Source: an uncultured Solirubrobacterales bacterium (GTDB lineage: Bacteria; Actinomycetota; Thermoleophilia; Solirubrobacterales; 70-9). Taken from it: 64,000 bases of DNA. The position numbers and the translations under genes were made by a program. The stretch spans positions 84,455-148,454 of the forward strand of contig CAJAIJ010000037.1 in assembly GCA_903939845.1 (NCBI GenBank). Reading direction: 5' to 3'. The notes below the pieces were generated by a model that saw nothing but the letters and a program-made list of their open reading frames with translations, had not been told where the DNA came from and searched no databases. Numbering within the stretch: position 1 is the first letter of the stretch; each line of letters opens with the position of its first letter. Positions 45,585 through 54,869 of this stretch are shown in pieces.

Positions 45585-47117
45585 ATGGGAGAGCGTCGGA
45601 GCCGTGAGCGCCGCGACCTGCGGTGCGCTGCCGTGACGGGCATGGCCGTCCTCATGATGCTGCTCGGCTTCGCCGGGACCGCTGCGGCGGCGCCGATCTC
45701 TAACTTCCCGCCGACTCCATCGCTCCCGGCCTACTCGGGCAGTGCCGCCGATTCGCAACCGGTCGAGGATTACCGCAGGCCGCCGCAGAATCCCTTCCTC
45801 GCGAAGAACCCGTTCAGCAACATCCACAACGACACCTGGATGACCGATGCCTACCCGGGTCCCGGTCCGACCGGTCTGAATCCGGTAACGGCCTCGGGGT
45901 CTGGCGGGCCGGGTATCTGCGCAACACTCGCCACCGACCAGCGTGGCCGCCTGGTCAGCGTCTGCCCTTCGATCGTGGCCCCACCCCAGGCCAGGATCAT
46001 CGACCCGGACACCCTGGAGACGATCGCGACCTATGACCTTCCGGACGGTCCTCCCCTCGGTGACACTCCGGCCTTCCAGGACTACACCTCCGGTGGCTAC
46101 TTCTTCCTCGACGAGCGCGACAGGATCTGGGTTCCGACCAAGACCAACCAGCTCTTCGTGCTGGCCCAGACCGAGGCCGGTGACGGCTTCCGGCTCGAAA
46201 GGACCTTCGACCTCTCCGGAGTGGCCAACCCTTCCCGGGAGAGGATCTCCTCGGTCCTGCCCGACTTCAGGGGACGGATCTGGTTCGTGACCAAGCAGTC
46301 CGGAACCGTCGGGACGATCGAGAGGCGAACCGGGAAGATCCGGACGATCAGGCTGAAGGAGCGGGTCCAGAATTCGTTCGCAATCGATTCCGGTGCCGTC
46401 TACATCGCCTCCGACCGACGGCTGCACCGGCTCTGGGCCGGCCGGGACGGGAGGCCGCGAATCGAGTGGAGCGTCCGCTACCGGAACACCGGCAAGACCA
46501 AGCCCGGTCAGGCCGATGCCGGAACCGGAACGACTCCGACGATCCTCAGGGGTGGCCTCATCTCGATCACCGACAACGCCGATCCGATGAACGTGGTCGT
46601 CTATCGGACCGGCAGGAAACTGGCCAGGGGCCTCCAGCGCAAGGTCTGCGAGGTCCCGGTGTTCGGCAAGGGCGCAGGGGCGAGCGAGAACTCCCTGATC
46701 GGGATCGGCCGGTCGCTGATCGTCGAGAACAACTACGGCTACCGCGACCCGTTCAATCCCGAAACCGTGAATGCCATCACCGAACCGGGGTTCGCCCGGG
46801 TCGACATCGCCCGCAACGGAAAGTCGTGCCGGAAGGTCTGGACCAACAGCGAGGTCCGGGCACCGACGGTCGTTCCGAAGATGTCGGCGGAGACCGGCTT
46901 GATCTACGCCTACACCCGGCCTCCCGACCCCTCGGGTGCCCTGGGCTACTACTGGACGGCGATCGACTACCGGACGGGAAGGACCGTCTTCGAACGGTTC
47001 GCCGGGTCTGGACTGCTCTACAACAACAACTACGCCGGGATCACCCTCGCGGAAGACGGCACGGCCTACCTCGGAGTGATCGGCGGGGTCGTCTCGCTGC
47101 GCGACGGCGGCACCTGA
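45585..47117 (+). CDS. Secreted beta-propeller-like protein, unknown function
   Basis: A 510-residue exported protein. The signal peptide includes AAVTGMAVLMMLLGFAG with cleavage near AAAA-P. The mature part has repeated beta-strand/Gly-Asp turns (GRIWFVTKQSGTVGTIERRTGKIRTI, DSGAVYIASDRRLHRLW) that suggest a 6- or 7-bladed propeller like quinoprotein or NHL proteins. No catalytic residues are evident; four Cys may form two disulfides. TATCCT (45573-45578) ends 6 nt before ATG 45585. The function cannot be named. Confidence 0.75.
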   Translation: MGERRSRERRDLRCAAVTGMAVLMMLLGFAGTAAAAPISNFPPTPSLPAYSGSAADSQPVEDYRRPPQNPFLAKNPFSNIHNDTWMTDAYPGPGPTGLNPVTASGSGGPGICATLATDQRGRLVSVCPSIVAPPQARIIDPDTLETIATYDLPDGPPLGDTPAFQDYTSGGYFFLDERDRIWVPTKTNQLFVLAQTEAGDGFRLERTFDLSGVANPSRERISSVLPDFRGRIWFVTKQSGTVGTIERRTGKIRTIRLKERVQNSFAIDSGAVYIASDRRLHRLWAGRDGRPRIEWSVRYRNTGKTKPGQADAGTGTTPTILRGGLISITDNADPMNVVVYRTGRKLARGLQRKVCEVPVFGKGAGASENSLIGIGRSLIVENNYGYRDPFNPETVNAITEPGFARVDIARNGKSCRKVWTNSEVRAPTVVPKMSAETGLIYAYTRPPDPSGALGYYWTAIDYRTGRTVFERFAGSGLLYNNNYAGITLAEDGTAYLGVIGGVVSLRDGGT

Positions 47118-47127
47118 GTCCGCCCAC

Positions 47128-47152
47128 GAAAAAGGGCGCCCCGAGGCGCCCT
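47128..47152 (-). terminator. Intrinsic terminator of the aldehyde dehydrogenase gene (reverse strand)
   Basis: AGGGCGCC-TCGG-GGCGCCCT on the minus strand (47152-47133) is followed by a run of T, placed 30 nt after the stop at 47182. On the plus strand the same hairpin lies just after the propeller gene and may work in both directions. Confidence 0.8.
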
Positions 47153-47181
47153 CCTTCGACACACGACGATCGGACCGGAAC

Positions 47182-48654
47182 TCAGTCGAGGTTGATCATC
47201 ACGTGCTTGATCTCGGTGTAGTCCTCCAGGGAGTACATCGACATGTCCTTGCCGTAACCGGACTCCTTGTAGCCGCCGTGTGGCATCTCGGGAGCCATGA
47301 TGATGTGGTCGTTCACCCAGACCGCCCCGAACCGGAGCGCGTTGGTGACCCTCATCGCCCGGCCGATGTCCCGGGTCCAGACCGAAGAGGCGAGACCGTA
47401 GTTGGTCCCGTTGGCCCACTTGATGGCCTCCTCCTCGTCGGTGAAGCGCTGGACCGTCATGACCGGACCGAAGATCTCGTTCTGGACCATCTCATCGTCC
47501 TGCTGCATGTTTGCGACGACGGTCGGCTCGACATAGAAGCCAGGCCTGTCGGCCTTGCCCCCGCCGGTCACGATCTCGGCATGGCCCGGCGTCCTTTCGA
47601 GGAAACCGGTCACGTGATCGAGCTGCTTCTCGGAGTTGACCGGACCGAGCATCGTCGCCTCGTCGGCCAGGTCACCGAGCACATATCCACCGGCCTCTTC
47701 CGAAAGCGCAGCCACGAAGTCGTCGTAGATCTTCGGTCCGGCGAGGATCCGGCATGCCGCGGTGCAGTCCTGACCGGCGTTGAACAGTCCATAGGCCGCG
47801 ATCAGCTCGGTCGCGGTCGGGATGTCGGTGTCGTCGAACACGATGACCGGAGCCTTGCCTCCGAGCTCGAGGTGGACACGCTTCAGGGAATCGGCAGCCT
47901 CCCGCGCGATCCACTTTCCGGTGCCGACCGACCCGGTCAGGGAGACCATCTGGATGTCGGGATGGGTGACCAGGGCCGATCCGGCCGGGTCGCCGTGGCC
48001 CCCGATGAAGTTGGTCACTCCCGGAGGGAAGATCTCTGCACAGAGCCTGGCGAGCGTGTGGAGGGTCGAGACCGGGGTCGACTCGGCCGGCTTGAGCACG
48101 AGGGTATTCCCGGTCGCGAGCGCCGGTCCGATCTTCCAGATCGCCATCATCAGCGGGTAGTTCCAGGGCGTTATCTGGGCCACCGGGCCGACCGGCTCAC
48201 GGCGGATGAACGAGGTGTGGCCGGTCGCGTATTCCATCGCGGCCTTGCCCTCGAGGTTACGGGCGGCCGAAGCGAAGAAGCGCAGGTGGTCGGCCGTGGT
48301 CTCGAGCTCCTCGTCGATGAAGGCCTGGCGGGGCTTGCCGGCATCGACAGACTCGAGCTCGGTCAGCTCGTCACCTGCCTCGAGGATCGCGTCGGCGAGC
48401 TGGAGCAGCAGGTTCGATCGCTCGCCCGGGGTCGTGTTCCTCCATGGACCCTCGAACGCGTCCTTGGCGGCCTTGACTGCCCGATTGACGTCTTCCTCGG
48501 TCGAGAGCGGCGCAGAGGCGATCACCTTCCCGGTGGACGGATCGATCACCTCTTCGGTCTGTCCCTCGACCGGATCCACGAACTCGCCGTTGATCATGTT
48601 CTGGAGCTTCAGCTCCCCGGTCAGAAAGCGGACGATCTTCTCCTCGATGCTCAT
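47182..48654 (-). CDS. Aldehyde dehydrogenase, probable gamma-aminobutyraldehyde dehydrogenase
   Basis: A 490-residue NAD(P)-dependent aldehyde dehydrogenase. Catalytic Cys is in [12 protein letters not shown], general-base Glu in LELGGKAPV, and the oxyanion Asn in [17 protein letters not shown]. The overall sequence fits the betaine/aminobutyraldehyde branch (PatD-like). Its neighbours (alanine dehydrogenase, putrescine-type aminotransferase, polyamine transporter) point to oxidation of 4-aminobutanal to GABA. The ATG at 48654 has an AGAGGAGCAACATG-type leader. Substrate preference needs an assay; GABA-aldehyde is inferred from context. Confidence 0.87.
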   Translation of the reverse strand: MSIEEKIVRFLTGELKLQNMINGEFVDPVEGQTEEVIDPSTGKVIASAPLSTEEDVNRAVKAAKDAFEGPWRNTTPGERSNLLLQLADAILEAGDELTELESVDAGKPRQAFIDEELETTADHLRFFASAARNLEGKAAMEYATGHTSFIRREPVGPVAQITPWNYPLMMAIWKIGPALATGNTLVLKPAESTPVSTLHTLARLCAEIFPPGVTNFIGGHGDPAGSALVTHPDIQMVSLTGSVGTGKWIAREAADSLKRVHLELGGKAPVIVFDDTDIPTATELIAAYGLFNAGQDCTAACRILAGPKIYDDFVAALSEEAGGYVLGDLADEATMLGPVNSEKQLDHVTGFLERTPGHAEIVTGGGKADRPGFYVEPTVVANMQQDDEMVQNEIFGPVMTVQRFTDEEEAIKWANGTNYGLASSVWTRDIGRAMRVTNALRFGAVWVNDHIIMAPEMPHGGYKESGYGKDMSMYSLEDYTEIKHVMINLD

Positions 48655-48741
48655 GTTGCTCCTCTCGTCTGAATCCTCTTTGTCAACAGCTCGCAGCAGA
48701 CAGGCGGGCCCGGGCCAGCCCGACCAATGTAACCACAGCAT

Positions 48742-48764
48742 GGCCGCGATCCGAAATCGCGGCC
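48742..48764 (-). terminator. Hairpin after alanine dehydrogenase gene
   Basis: A perfect 9-bp stem GGCCGCGAT/ATCGCGGCC with a 5-nt loop lies 8 nt past the ald stop (reverse strand). No U-run follows, so termination may be partial and allow read-through into the aldehyde dehydrogenase gene. Confidence 0.45.
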
Positions 48765-48771
48765 CCCTGTC

Positions 48772-49893
48772 TCAGCCCCAGCCGAGGACCTTCTCGGCGG
48801 CTACGTACTCGTGGCCGGTGGCTTCGGCGACGGGCTCGAGTGTGACCTGGCCTTCGGCTACGTTGATCCCCGGCTTGAGACCCGGGTCCGCCATCACGGC
48901 CGCCTCCAACCCATGGTCGGCCAGCTTCAGTGCATACGGCAGGGTGGCGTTGGTGAGGGCGTAGGTCGAGGTGATCGGAACGGCACCAGGCATGTTGGCG
49001 ACGCAGTAGTGGGTGATGCCGTCGACCTCGAAGACCGGATCCCGGTGGGTGGTCGGGCGTGACGTCTCGAAACACCCTCCCTGGTCGATCGCGACATCGA
49101 CCAGAACGGCACCGGGCTTCATCAGCGACAGCTGCTCTCGCTTGATCACCCAGGGCGCTTTGGCCCCGTGGACGAGGACGGCACCGACCACCAGATCGGC
49201 CTTCGGCAGGAGCTCCTCCACTGCGAGCGTGGTCGAGTAGACGGTCGATGCCTCACGGGAATAGAGCTCATCCAGATGCCTGAGACGATCGAGCGAGCGG
49301 TCGAGGATGAATACGTCCGCCAGCATCCCCATCGCGATCATCGCGGCATTGGTGCCGACCACCCCGCCACCGATCACGACCACGTTCGCGGCCGCGACAC
49401 CGGGGACGCCCCCGAGCAGGACCCCGCGGCCGCCCAGCGGCTTCTCGAGCATGAAGGCTCCCGCCTGGGTGGCGATCCGGCCGGCGATCTCGCTCATCGG
49501 AGCGAGCAGGGGCAGTCCTCCCTTGCCATCCTCCACGGTCTCGTAGGCGATGCAGGTGGCACCGGAGCGGACCAGTCCGGCCGTCTGCTCAGGGTCGGGT
49601 GCAAGGTGGAGATAGGTGAACAACAGATGGTCCGGCCTGAGCATCTCGATCTCGGGGGCCTGGAGCTCCTTGACGTGGAGGATCATTTCGCTCTGCTCGA
49701 ACACGGCAGCTGCATCGGGTGCGATCCGGGCCCCCTGGGCTTCGAAATCGGCATCGGGAATCGCACTGCCCTCACCGGCGGTGGTCTCGATGATCACCTC
49801 GTGTCCGTGCTCGACCATTTCCCGCACGCCCGAAGGGGTCATCGCGACCCTGTACTCGTCCGGCTTTATCTCCTTGGGAACTCCGACCTTCAC
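48772..49893 (-). CDS. ald: Alanine dehydrogenase
   Basis: NAD-dependent interconversion of L-alanine and pyruvate plus ammonia. The 373-residue length is exact for the family. VGVPKEIKPDEYRVAMTP and HVKELQAPE (catalytic Lys) are followed by YLHLA (catalytic His), the Rossmann loop VVIGGGVVGTNAA and ANMPGAVPITSTYALTNATLPYA. It lies between the aminotransferase and an aldehyde dehydrogenase on the same strand, 47 nt from the former. There it could recycle alanine made by a pyruvate-dependent transaminase. Confidence 0.96.
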   Translation of the reverse strand: MKVGVPKEIKPDEYRVAMTPSGVREMVEHGHEVIIETTAGEGSAIPDADFEAQGARIAPDAAAVFEQSEMILHVKELQAPEIEMLRPDHLLFTYLHLAPDPEQTAGLVRSGATCIAYETVEDGKGGLPLLAPMSEIAGRIATQAGAFMLEKPLGGRGVLLGGVPGVAAANVVVIGGGVVGTNAAMIAMGMLADVFILDRSLDRLRHLDELYSREASTVYSTTLAVEELLPKADLVVGAVLVHGAKAPWVIKREQLSLMKPGAVLVDVAIDQGGCFETSRPTTHRDPVFEVDGITHYCVANMPGAVPITSTYALTNATLPYALKLADHGLEAAVMADPGLKPGINVAEGQVTLEPVAEATGHEYVAAEKVLGWG

Positions 49894-49940
49894 TTCGACA
49901 CCTCCGGTGGGTGAATCCGTCTGCCGTCAGCCTGGCCGAC

Positions 49941-51332
49941 TCAGCGTTTGTGCATTCGCTCCGATGCCTCTTCGAGGACTGGCCTCAGGACATCGTGCAT
50001 CTCCTGGAACTGCTGGGTGTCGCAGATCAGGGGCGGTGCCAGCTGGATCACGGGGTCTCCCCTGTCGTCGGCCCGGCAGATCAACCCCCGTGAGTAGAGC
50101 TCACCTGAAAGGAAGCCCCGAAGGAGGTACTCGGCCTCCTCGTCGTTGAAGGTCTCCTTGGTCTCCTTGTCCTTGACCAGTTCGATCGCCCGGAAGAAGC
50201 CGACCCCCCGGACATCGCCGACTATCGGCAGGTCGGAGAGGCTTTCGAGCATCTCCCCGAACTCGCCCTCCTTGGCAAGGACGTGCTCGCAGAGGCCATC
50301 CCGCTCGAACACCTCGATGTTGGCCAGTGCGACCGCGGAGGCGATCGGATGGCCGGCGAAGGTATAGCCGTGGGCGAACATCTCGTTGCCGGGCTGCATG
50401 AAGGGTTCGGCGACCCGGTCGGAGACGATCATCACACCCATCGGCACGTAGGCCGAGGTGATCGACTTCGCGGTGGTGATGATGTCGGGCTGGTAGCCGA
50501 ACCGCTCGCAGCCGAAGAAGTGGCCGAGCCTGCCCCAGGCGCAGATCGTCTCGTCCGAGATCAGGAGGACGTTGTGCTCGTCACAGATCTCACGGACGCG
50601 CTGGAAGTAGCCCTCCGGCGGTACGAAACATCCGCCCGCGTTCTGAACCGGTTCGAGGATCACGGCCGCCACCGTCTCGGCTCCCTCGAAGGCGATTGCC
50701 TCCTCGATCGCGTTTGCGAGATCCATCGGGTCGCGATCCTCGGGATAGCGATACATGTTCGTGTTGGCGACGTGGACGGCACCGGGGGCTACCGGTTCGA
50801 ACTGTGCCTTCATCTCGGTAACGCCGGTCGCAGACAGGGCCCCCAGGGTGGTTCCGTGGTAGGCGATCTTGCGAGCGATCACCTTCGTCTTCTGTCCGTG
50901 GCCATGCATCCGGTGGTAGTTGCGGGCCAGCTTGAGCGCCGACTCGACCGACTCGGCACCGCCGTTGGTGAAGAAGACCCGGTTCAGGTCGCCGGGGGCC
51001 AGGTCGGCGATCTTGGTGGCGAGCTCGATCGCGCGGGGGTGCGCGTAGCTCCAGAGGACGTAGAACTCGAGTTCCTCGAACTGTCTGGCAGCGGCCTCGG
51101 CCAGCTCGGGCCTGCCATGTCCGGCATTGACGCAGAACAGGCCGGAAAGACCGTCGAGGTACTTCTTGCCGTGGGCATCCCAGACATAGGCGCCATCACC
51201 CCTGGCAATGATCGGTATCTCGTGCTCCGCGTCGTAGGCGCCCATGCGCGAGAAGTGCATCCAGAGGTGGCGGCGTGCCTGCTCCTGAAGCTGATCGATG
51301 TCGAGTTCCTGTGCTGTTGCCGAAGGCTCCAT
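49941..51332 (-). CDS. Class III aminotransferase, probable putrescine/diamine-pyruvate transaminase
   Basis: A 463-residue PLP enzyme. YVWDAHGKKYLDGLSGLFCVNAGHG opens the fold, FFTNGGAESVESALKLAR binds the cofactor phosphate, ISDETICAWGRLG holds the PLP-ring Asp, and the Schiff-base Lys is in IITTAKSITSAY. This matches the omega-amino-acid:pyruvate / SpuC-type group. It is divergent from potA and upstream of ald, so putrescine plus pyruvate to 4-aminobutanal plus alanine is the likely reaction. An AGGAGATATAG site precedes the ATG. A taurine or beta-alanine substrate is the main alternative. Confidence 0.88.
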   Translation of the reverse strand: MEPSATAQELDIDQLQEQARRHLWMHFSRMGAYDAEHEIPIIARGDGAYVWDAHGKKYLDGLSGLFCVNAGHGRPELAEAAARQFEELEFYVLWSYAHPRAIELATKIADLAPGDLNRVFFTNGGAESVESALKLARNYHRMHGHGQKTKVIARKIAYHGTTLGALSATGVTEMKAQFEPVAPGAVHVANTNMYRYPEDRDPMDLANAIEEAIAFEGAETVAAVILEPVQNAGGCFVPPEGYFQRVREICDEHNVLLISDETICAWGRLGHFFGCERFGYQPDIITTAKSITSAYVPMGVMIVSDRVAEPFMQPGNEMFAHGYTFAGHPIASAVALANIEVFERDGLCEHVLAKEGEFGEMLESLSDLPIVGDVRGVGFFRAIELVKDKETKETFNDEEAEYLLRGFLSGELYSRGLICRADDRGDPVIQLAPPLICDTQQFQEMHDVLRPVLEEASERMHKR

Positions 51333-51398
51333 CTATATCTCCTGTTCTTCCTCCGGTATGGAGGGAAACTACGTCCAGATTAGACCACCGCGGGGCTT

Positions 51399-51426
51399 TC
51401 CGGACGACTTTGCAGGGCCGTCCGGA
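51399..51426. promoter_or_regulatory. Inverted repeat between aminotransferase and potA genes (operator candidate)
   Basis: TCCGGACG (51399-51406) and CGTCCGGA (51419-51426) are perfect reverse complements with a 12-bp AT-poor spacer. They are centred between the divergent starts at 51332 and 51578, where a shared regulator of uptake and breakdown would bind. The rest of the 245-bp spacer holds one promoter candidate and nothing else I can name. Confidence 0.35.
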
Positions 51427-51480
51427 GGACTTCGACCGGCACACGCCGGCGTCGCCCCGGGCGATCCTGCCGGCACCCGG

Positions 51481-51510
51481 TTGCGAATCGAGGTTCCGAT
51501 GCCATAGATT
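51481..51510 (+). promoter_or_regulatory. Candidate promoter of the pot operon
   Basis: TTGCGA (51481-51486) and TAGATT (51505-51510) are 18 bp apart, with a leader of about 60 nt to the potA ATG that contains a purine-rich AGAAGGAGACAAGGAG site. Confidence 0.55.
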
Positions 51511-51577
51511 CCGATGTCAGGTTCGGTCGTTCAGGCCGTATCGGGACCGCAAGGCCCGAGAAGGAGACAAGGAGACG

Positions 51578-52789
51578 ATGGAGACATCCCCCGCTCGCCC
51601 CGACGCTGAAAGGTCAGGCAGCCCTGCGGCCGCGGGAGATGGACGTGGCAGTGTCGAGCTCCAGGGCGTGACCAAGAAGTTCGGGACCTTCACGGCCGTC
51701 GATGACATCGACCTCGAGATCGGGGACGGCGAGTTCTTCACGATGCTCGGACCGAGCGGCTGCGGCAAGACTACGACTCTGAGGATGATCGCCGGATTCG
51801 AGCAGCCGACCCAGGGCGAGGTCCTGATCGACGGCCAGGACGTGGCGGGTCTCCCGGCCTACAAGCGGCCGACCAATACGGTCTTCCAGAACTACGCGCT
51901 GTTTCCCCACATGACCCTCGAAGAGAACGTCGCCTTCGGGTTGAAGCGCAAGAAGGTCCCGAAGGACGAGATCAAGCGGAGGGTTGCCGACGAACTCGAG
52001 CGGGTAGGTCTCTCGGGGGAGGCGACCAGGAAGCCGGCGCAGCTCTCTGGCGGACAGCAGCAGAGGGTCGCGCTGGCAAGGGCTCTGGTCAACCTGCCCA
52101 AGGTCCTCCTGCTCGACGAGCCGCTCGGCGCCCTCGACCTGAAGCTTCGAAAGGGCCTACAGGTCGAGCTCAAGAAGATTCAGGAAGAGGTCGGGATCAC
52201 CTTCGTCTACGTGACCCATGATCAGGAAGAGGCCCTGACCATGTCGGACCGGATCGCGATCATGAACAAGGGCAGGATCGAGCAGTGCGCCGGGCCGGAA
52301 GAGGTCTACGAGAAGCCTGCCACGACCTTCGTCGCCGGCTTCATCGGGGTTTCGAACCTCCTTCCGGCCAGGGTGATCTCGGGCAGCGAGGTGGCGATCG
52401 AGGACGGCCCGACCGTCTCGACCCCGGATGCCGCCGGATTCACCACCGGCGAGGAGCTCTTCGCAGTGGTCAGGCCCGAGAAGCTCGAGGTTTCGACGCC
52501 CGGTCAGGCTCCCGGCGACAGGCCCGGTATCGAGGGCGTGGTAGAGAGCTCTCTCTTCCTCGGCACCGCGACCCAGCTCGGGGTCACCGTCGCCGACGGC
52601 TCGAAGCTGACCGTCCTGGTCCCCAACGCAAGTGAGGAAGAGCGCCAGCGCCTTCCCGGCGGAGGGGCCCGGGTCTACCTCTCCTGGGAGCCCGAGCACA
52701 TGCACCTCGTCACCGAGAGCCCGGGTGAAGACGGGACAGAGAACTTCCAACCAATGCAAACACAAGACCAAGGGGATCAGACCAAGTGA
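51578..52789 (+). CDS. potA: Spermidine/putrescine ABC transporter ATP-binding protein
   Basis: The 403-residue ATPase of a polyamine importer. Walker A is GPSGCGKTT (58-66), the signature LSGGQQQRVALARAL, and Walker B LLLDEPLGALD. The C-terminal 120 residues form a TOBE-type regulatory domain. A 25-residue Ala/Ser/Pro N-terminal extension precedes the first strand. ATG 51578 is backed by AAGGAG 4 nt upstream. The stop overlaps the potD GTG in GTGA, so the genes are co-translated. Order A-D-B-C differs from the enterobacterial A-B-C-D. Confidence 0.94.
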   Translation: METSPARPDAERSGSPAAAGDGRGSVELQGVTKKFGTFTAVDDIDLEIGDGEFFTMLGPSGCGKTTTLRMIAGFEQPTQGEVLIDGQDVAGLPAYKRPTNTVFQNYALFPHMTLEENVAFGLKRKKVPKDEIKRRVADELERVGLSGEATRKPAQLSGGQQQRVALARALVNLPKVLLLDEPLGALDLKLRKGLQVELKKIQEEVGITFVYVTHDQEEALTMSDRIAIMNKGRIEQCAGPEEVYEKPATTFVAGFIGVSNLLPARVISGSEVAIEDGPTVSTPDAAGFTTGEELFAVVRPEKLEVSTPGQAPGDRPGIEGVVESSLFLGTATQLGVTVADGSKLTVLVPNASEEERQRLPGGGARVYLSWEPEHMHLVTESPGEDGTENFQPMQTQDQGDQTK

Positions 52790-53934
52790 CCAATGCGAAA
52801 GAGAAGCGCCCATTCATGAAGGTGGCAATCGCCGCGGCAGGCCTCGTGGCGGCCCTGACCATCGCCGCCTGCGGCAGCACTGGCGGGACCGACAACACCG
52901 ATGTGCCGACCGCTCAGGGTGGCAAGGCGTCGGGGACCCTCAACATCTCCAACTGGCCGCTCTACATCGACGAGGAGACGGTCAACGACTTCGAGAAGAA
53001 GACCGGTATCAAGGTCAACTACACCGAGGACGTCAACTCGAACACGGACTTCTTCGGCAAGGTCCAGCCGCTCCTTTCCAACGGCGACTCCGGTGGACGG
53101 AGCATCCTCGTGGTCACCGACTGGATGTCCCAGAAGATGTGGGATCTGGGCTACCTCCAGAAGCTCGATCCGAATGAGCTGACGACGGTGTTCGACAACC
53201 TGATCCCGAGCCTTCAGGACCCGGCCTTCGATCCGGGCAGGGGCTACTCGATCCCGTGGCAGTCGGGCATGACCGGACTCGTGGTCAGGACCGACCTCGC
53301 CCCGGACATCAAGTCGGTAAACGACCTGTTCGATCCCAAGTACAAGGGCAAGGTCACGATGCTCGACGAGCTCCGTGACTCGGCCGCTCTGGTCATGAAG
53401 GGCGACGGAGTCGACCCGACCGAAGCCTCGACCGAGGAGTGGCTTGCCGCCGTCGACAAGGTCAAGCAGGCCAAGGAAGACGGCCAGATCAGGCGGTTCA
53501 CCGGCAACGACTACGTCCAGGACCTGGCGAAGGGCGACGTCGTGGCGGCGATCGGATGGTCCGGCGATGCGGTCCAGGCCCAGGCCGACAACCCGAACAT
53601 CGAGTACATCCAGCCGGAGCAGGGATGCATCCTGTGGTCGGACAACATGTCGATCCCGGTCGGAGCACCCAACTCCCCGGCGGCCTACGAGTTCATGAAC
53701 TACGTATACGAGCCCGAGAACCAGGCTCAGATCGTGGAGTACGTGAACTACATAAGTCCGGTCAAGGGTGTGAAGGAGATCCTCCAGAAGAAGGATCCGG
53801 CGCTCGCCGAGAGCGACCTGATCTTCCCGTCGGAGGAGTTCCTGAGCAAGTGCTCGAACCAGACATCACCCCCTGGTGACGAGGCCCAGAAGAAGGAAGT
53901 CGAGAACGCCTGGCTTTCGGTGGTCGAGGGCTGA
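52786..53934 (+). CDS. potD: Spermidine/putrescine-binding lipoprotein
   Basis: The 382-residue periplasmic-type binding protein of the transporter. A signal peptide ends in the lipobox TIAAC (Cys29), so it is tethered to the outer face of the membrane. The mature part starts LNISNWPLYIDEETVNDFEKKTG, the PotD hallmark, and includes YSIPWQSGMTGLV and a conserved Trp/Asp/Glu set typical of polyamine sites (VVTDWMSQ, AAIGWSGDA). The GTG start overlaps the potA stop. A 59-nt spacer with a strong stem separates it from potB. Confidence 0.93.
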   Translation: MTNAKEKRPFMKVAIAAAGLVAALTIAACGSTGGTDNTDVPTAQGGKASGTLNISNWPLYIDEETVNDFEKKTGIKVNYTEDVNSNTDFFGKVQPLLSNGDSGGRSILVVTDWMSQKMWDLGYLQKLDPNELTTVFDNLIPSLQDPAFDPGRGYSIPWQSGMTGLVVRTDLAPDIKSVNDLFDPKYKGKVTMLDELRDSAALVMKGDGVDPTEASTEEWLAAVDKVKQAKEDGQIRRFTGNDYVQDLAKGDVVAAIGWSGDAVQAQADNPNIEYIQPEQGCILWSDNMSIPVGAPNSPAAYEFMNYVYEPENQAQIVEYVNYISPVKGVKEILQKKDPALAESDLIFPSEEFLSKCSNQTSPPGDEAQKKEVENAWLSVVEG

Positions 53935-53956
53935 AGCCCTGACCATCGAGACGAGA

Positions 53957-54012
53957 GCCGGCGGAGCGTTCAGATCGAGGTGAGGACGAAACCTTGACGA
54001 CGCTCCGCCGGC
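53957..54012 (+). promoter_or_regulatory. 13-bp mRNA stem presenting the potB ribosome-binding site in its loop
   Basis: GCCGGCGGAGCGT (53957-53969) is perfectly complementary to ACGCTCCGCCGGC (54000-54012). The 30-nt loop holds an extended Shine-Dalgarno GAGGTGA (53977-53983) and the TTG start of potB (53994); the right arm is the first codons of potB. This could set the ratio of binding protein to permease or be a processing site. Confidence 0.6.
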
Positions 54013-54863
54013 GACTCGTTCCATATGGACTGCTGGGGCCGGGCCTTCTATGGCTCGTCCTCTTCTTCGTCGTGCCCATGGTCTTCATGGGATGGTTCTC
54101 GCTCAGCAGCGGCTCGCTCGAGTCCGGGTGGTCGTGGACCTGGGCCTTCTCCAACTACACCGACGCGATCTCGGAATACTCGACCCAGTTCGGTCGCTCG
54201 TTCCTCTACGCAGGCGCCGCGACGATCCTCTGTCTGCTGCTCGGCTACCCGCTGGCCTATGCGATCGCCTTCAAGGGAGGGCGGTGGCGGAACCTGATGC
54301 TGTTCGCCGTGATCGCTCCGTTCTTCACCACCTACCTGATCAGGACGATCGCCTGGAAGACGATCCTCGCCGACGACAGCCCGGTCGTGGAAGTCCTGAA
54401 GTTCCTCCAGCTCGTGCCCCAGGACGGCCGCGTCCTGGCGACGTCTGCGGCCGTGATCGCCGGCTTGACCTACAACTTCCTGCCCTTCATGGTGCTCCCT
54501 CTCTACGCCTCACTCGAGCGCCTCGACCTCCGCCTGCTCGAGGCGAGCAAGGACCTCTACGCATCGGCCCGCCTCACCTTCCTCAAGGTGACCCTCCCCC
54601 TCACCGCCCCGGGGATCGTCGCCGGGGTCCTCCTCACCTTCATTCCGGCCGTGGGCGACTACGTGAACGCAACCTTCCTCGGAGGGACGAACCAGTCGAT
54701 GATCGGCAACGTGATCCAGGCCCAGTACCTGGTGATCAACGATTACGCGACCGCTGCGGCTCTTTCATTCTCGCTGATGATCATCATCATGATCGCCGTG
54801 GTGCTCTACATCCGTTTCGCCGGAAGCGAGGCTCTGATGGGCGACGAGGAAGAGGCGAAGTAG
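53994..54863 (+). CDS. potB: Spermidine/putrescine ABC transporter permease
   Basis: A 289-residue permease with six hydrophobic helices. The cytoplasmic EAA loop EASKDLYASARLTFLKVTLPLTAPGI contacts PotA. The TTG start is the only start codon in the open frame before helix 1 and has an extended Shine-Dalgarno 10 nt upstream. It is the first of the two channel subunits and is followed after 6 nt by potC. Confidence 0.93.
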   Translation: MTTLRRRLVPYGLLGPGLLWLVLFFVVPMVFMGWFSLSSGSLESGWSWTWAFSNYTDAISEYSTQFGRSFLYAGAATILCLLLGYPLAYAIAFKGGRWRNLMLFAVIAPFFTTYLIRTIAWKTILADDSPVVEVLKFLQLVPQDGRVLATSAAVIAGLTYNFLPFMVLPLYASLERLDLRLLEASKDLYASARLTFLKVTLPLTAPGIVAGVLLTFIPAVGDYVNATFLGGTNQSMIGNVIQAQYLVINDYATAAALSFSLMIIIMIAVVLYIRFAGSEALMGDEEEAK

Positions 54864-54869
54864 GCCACC

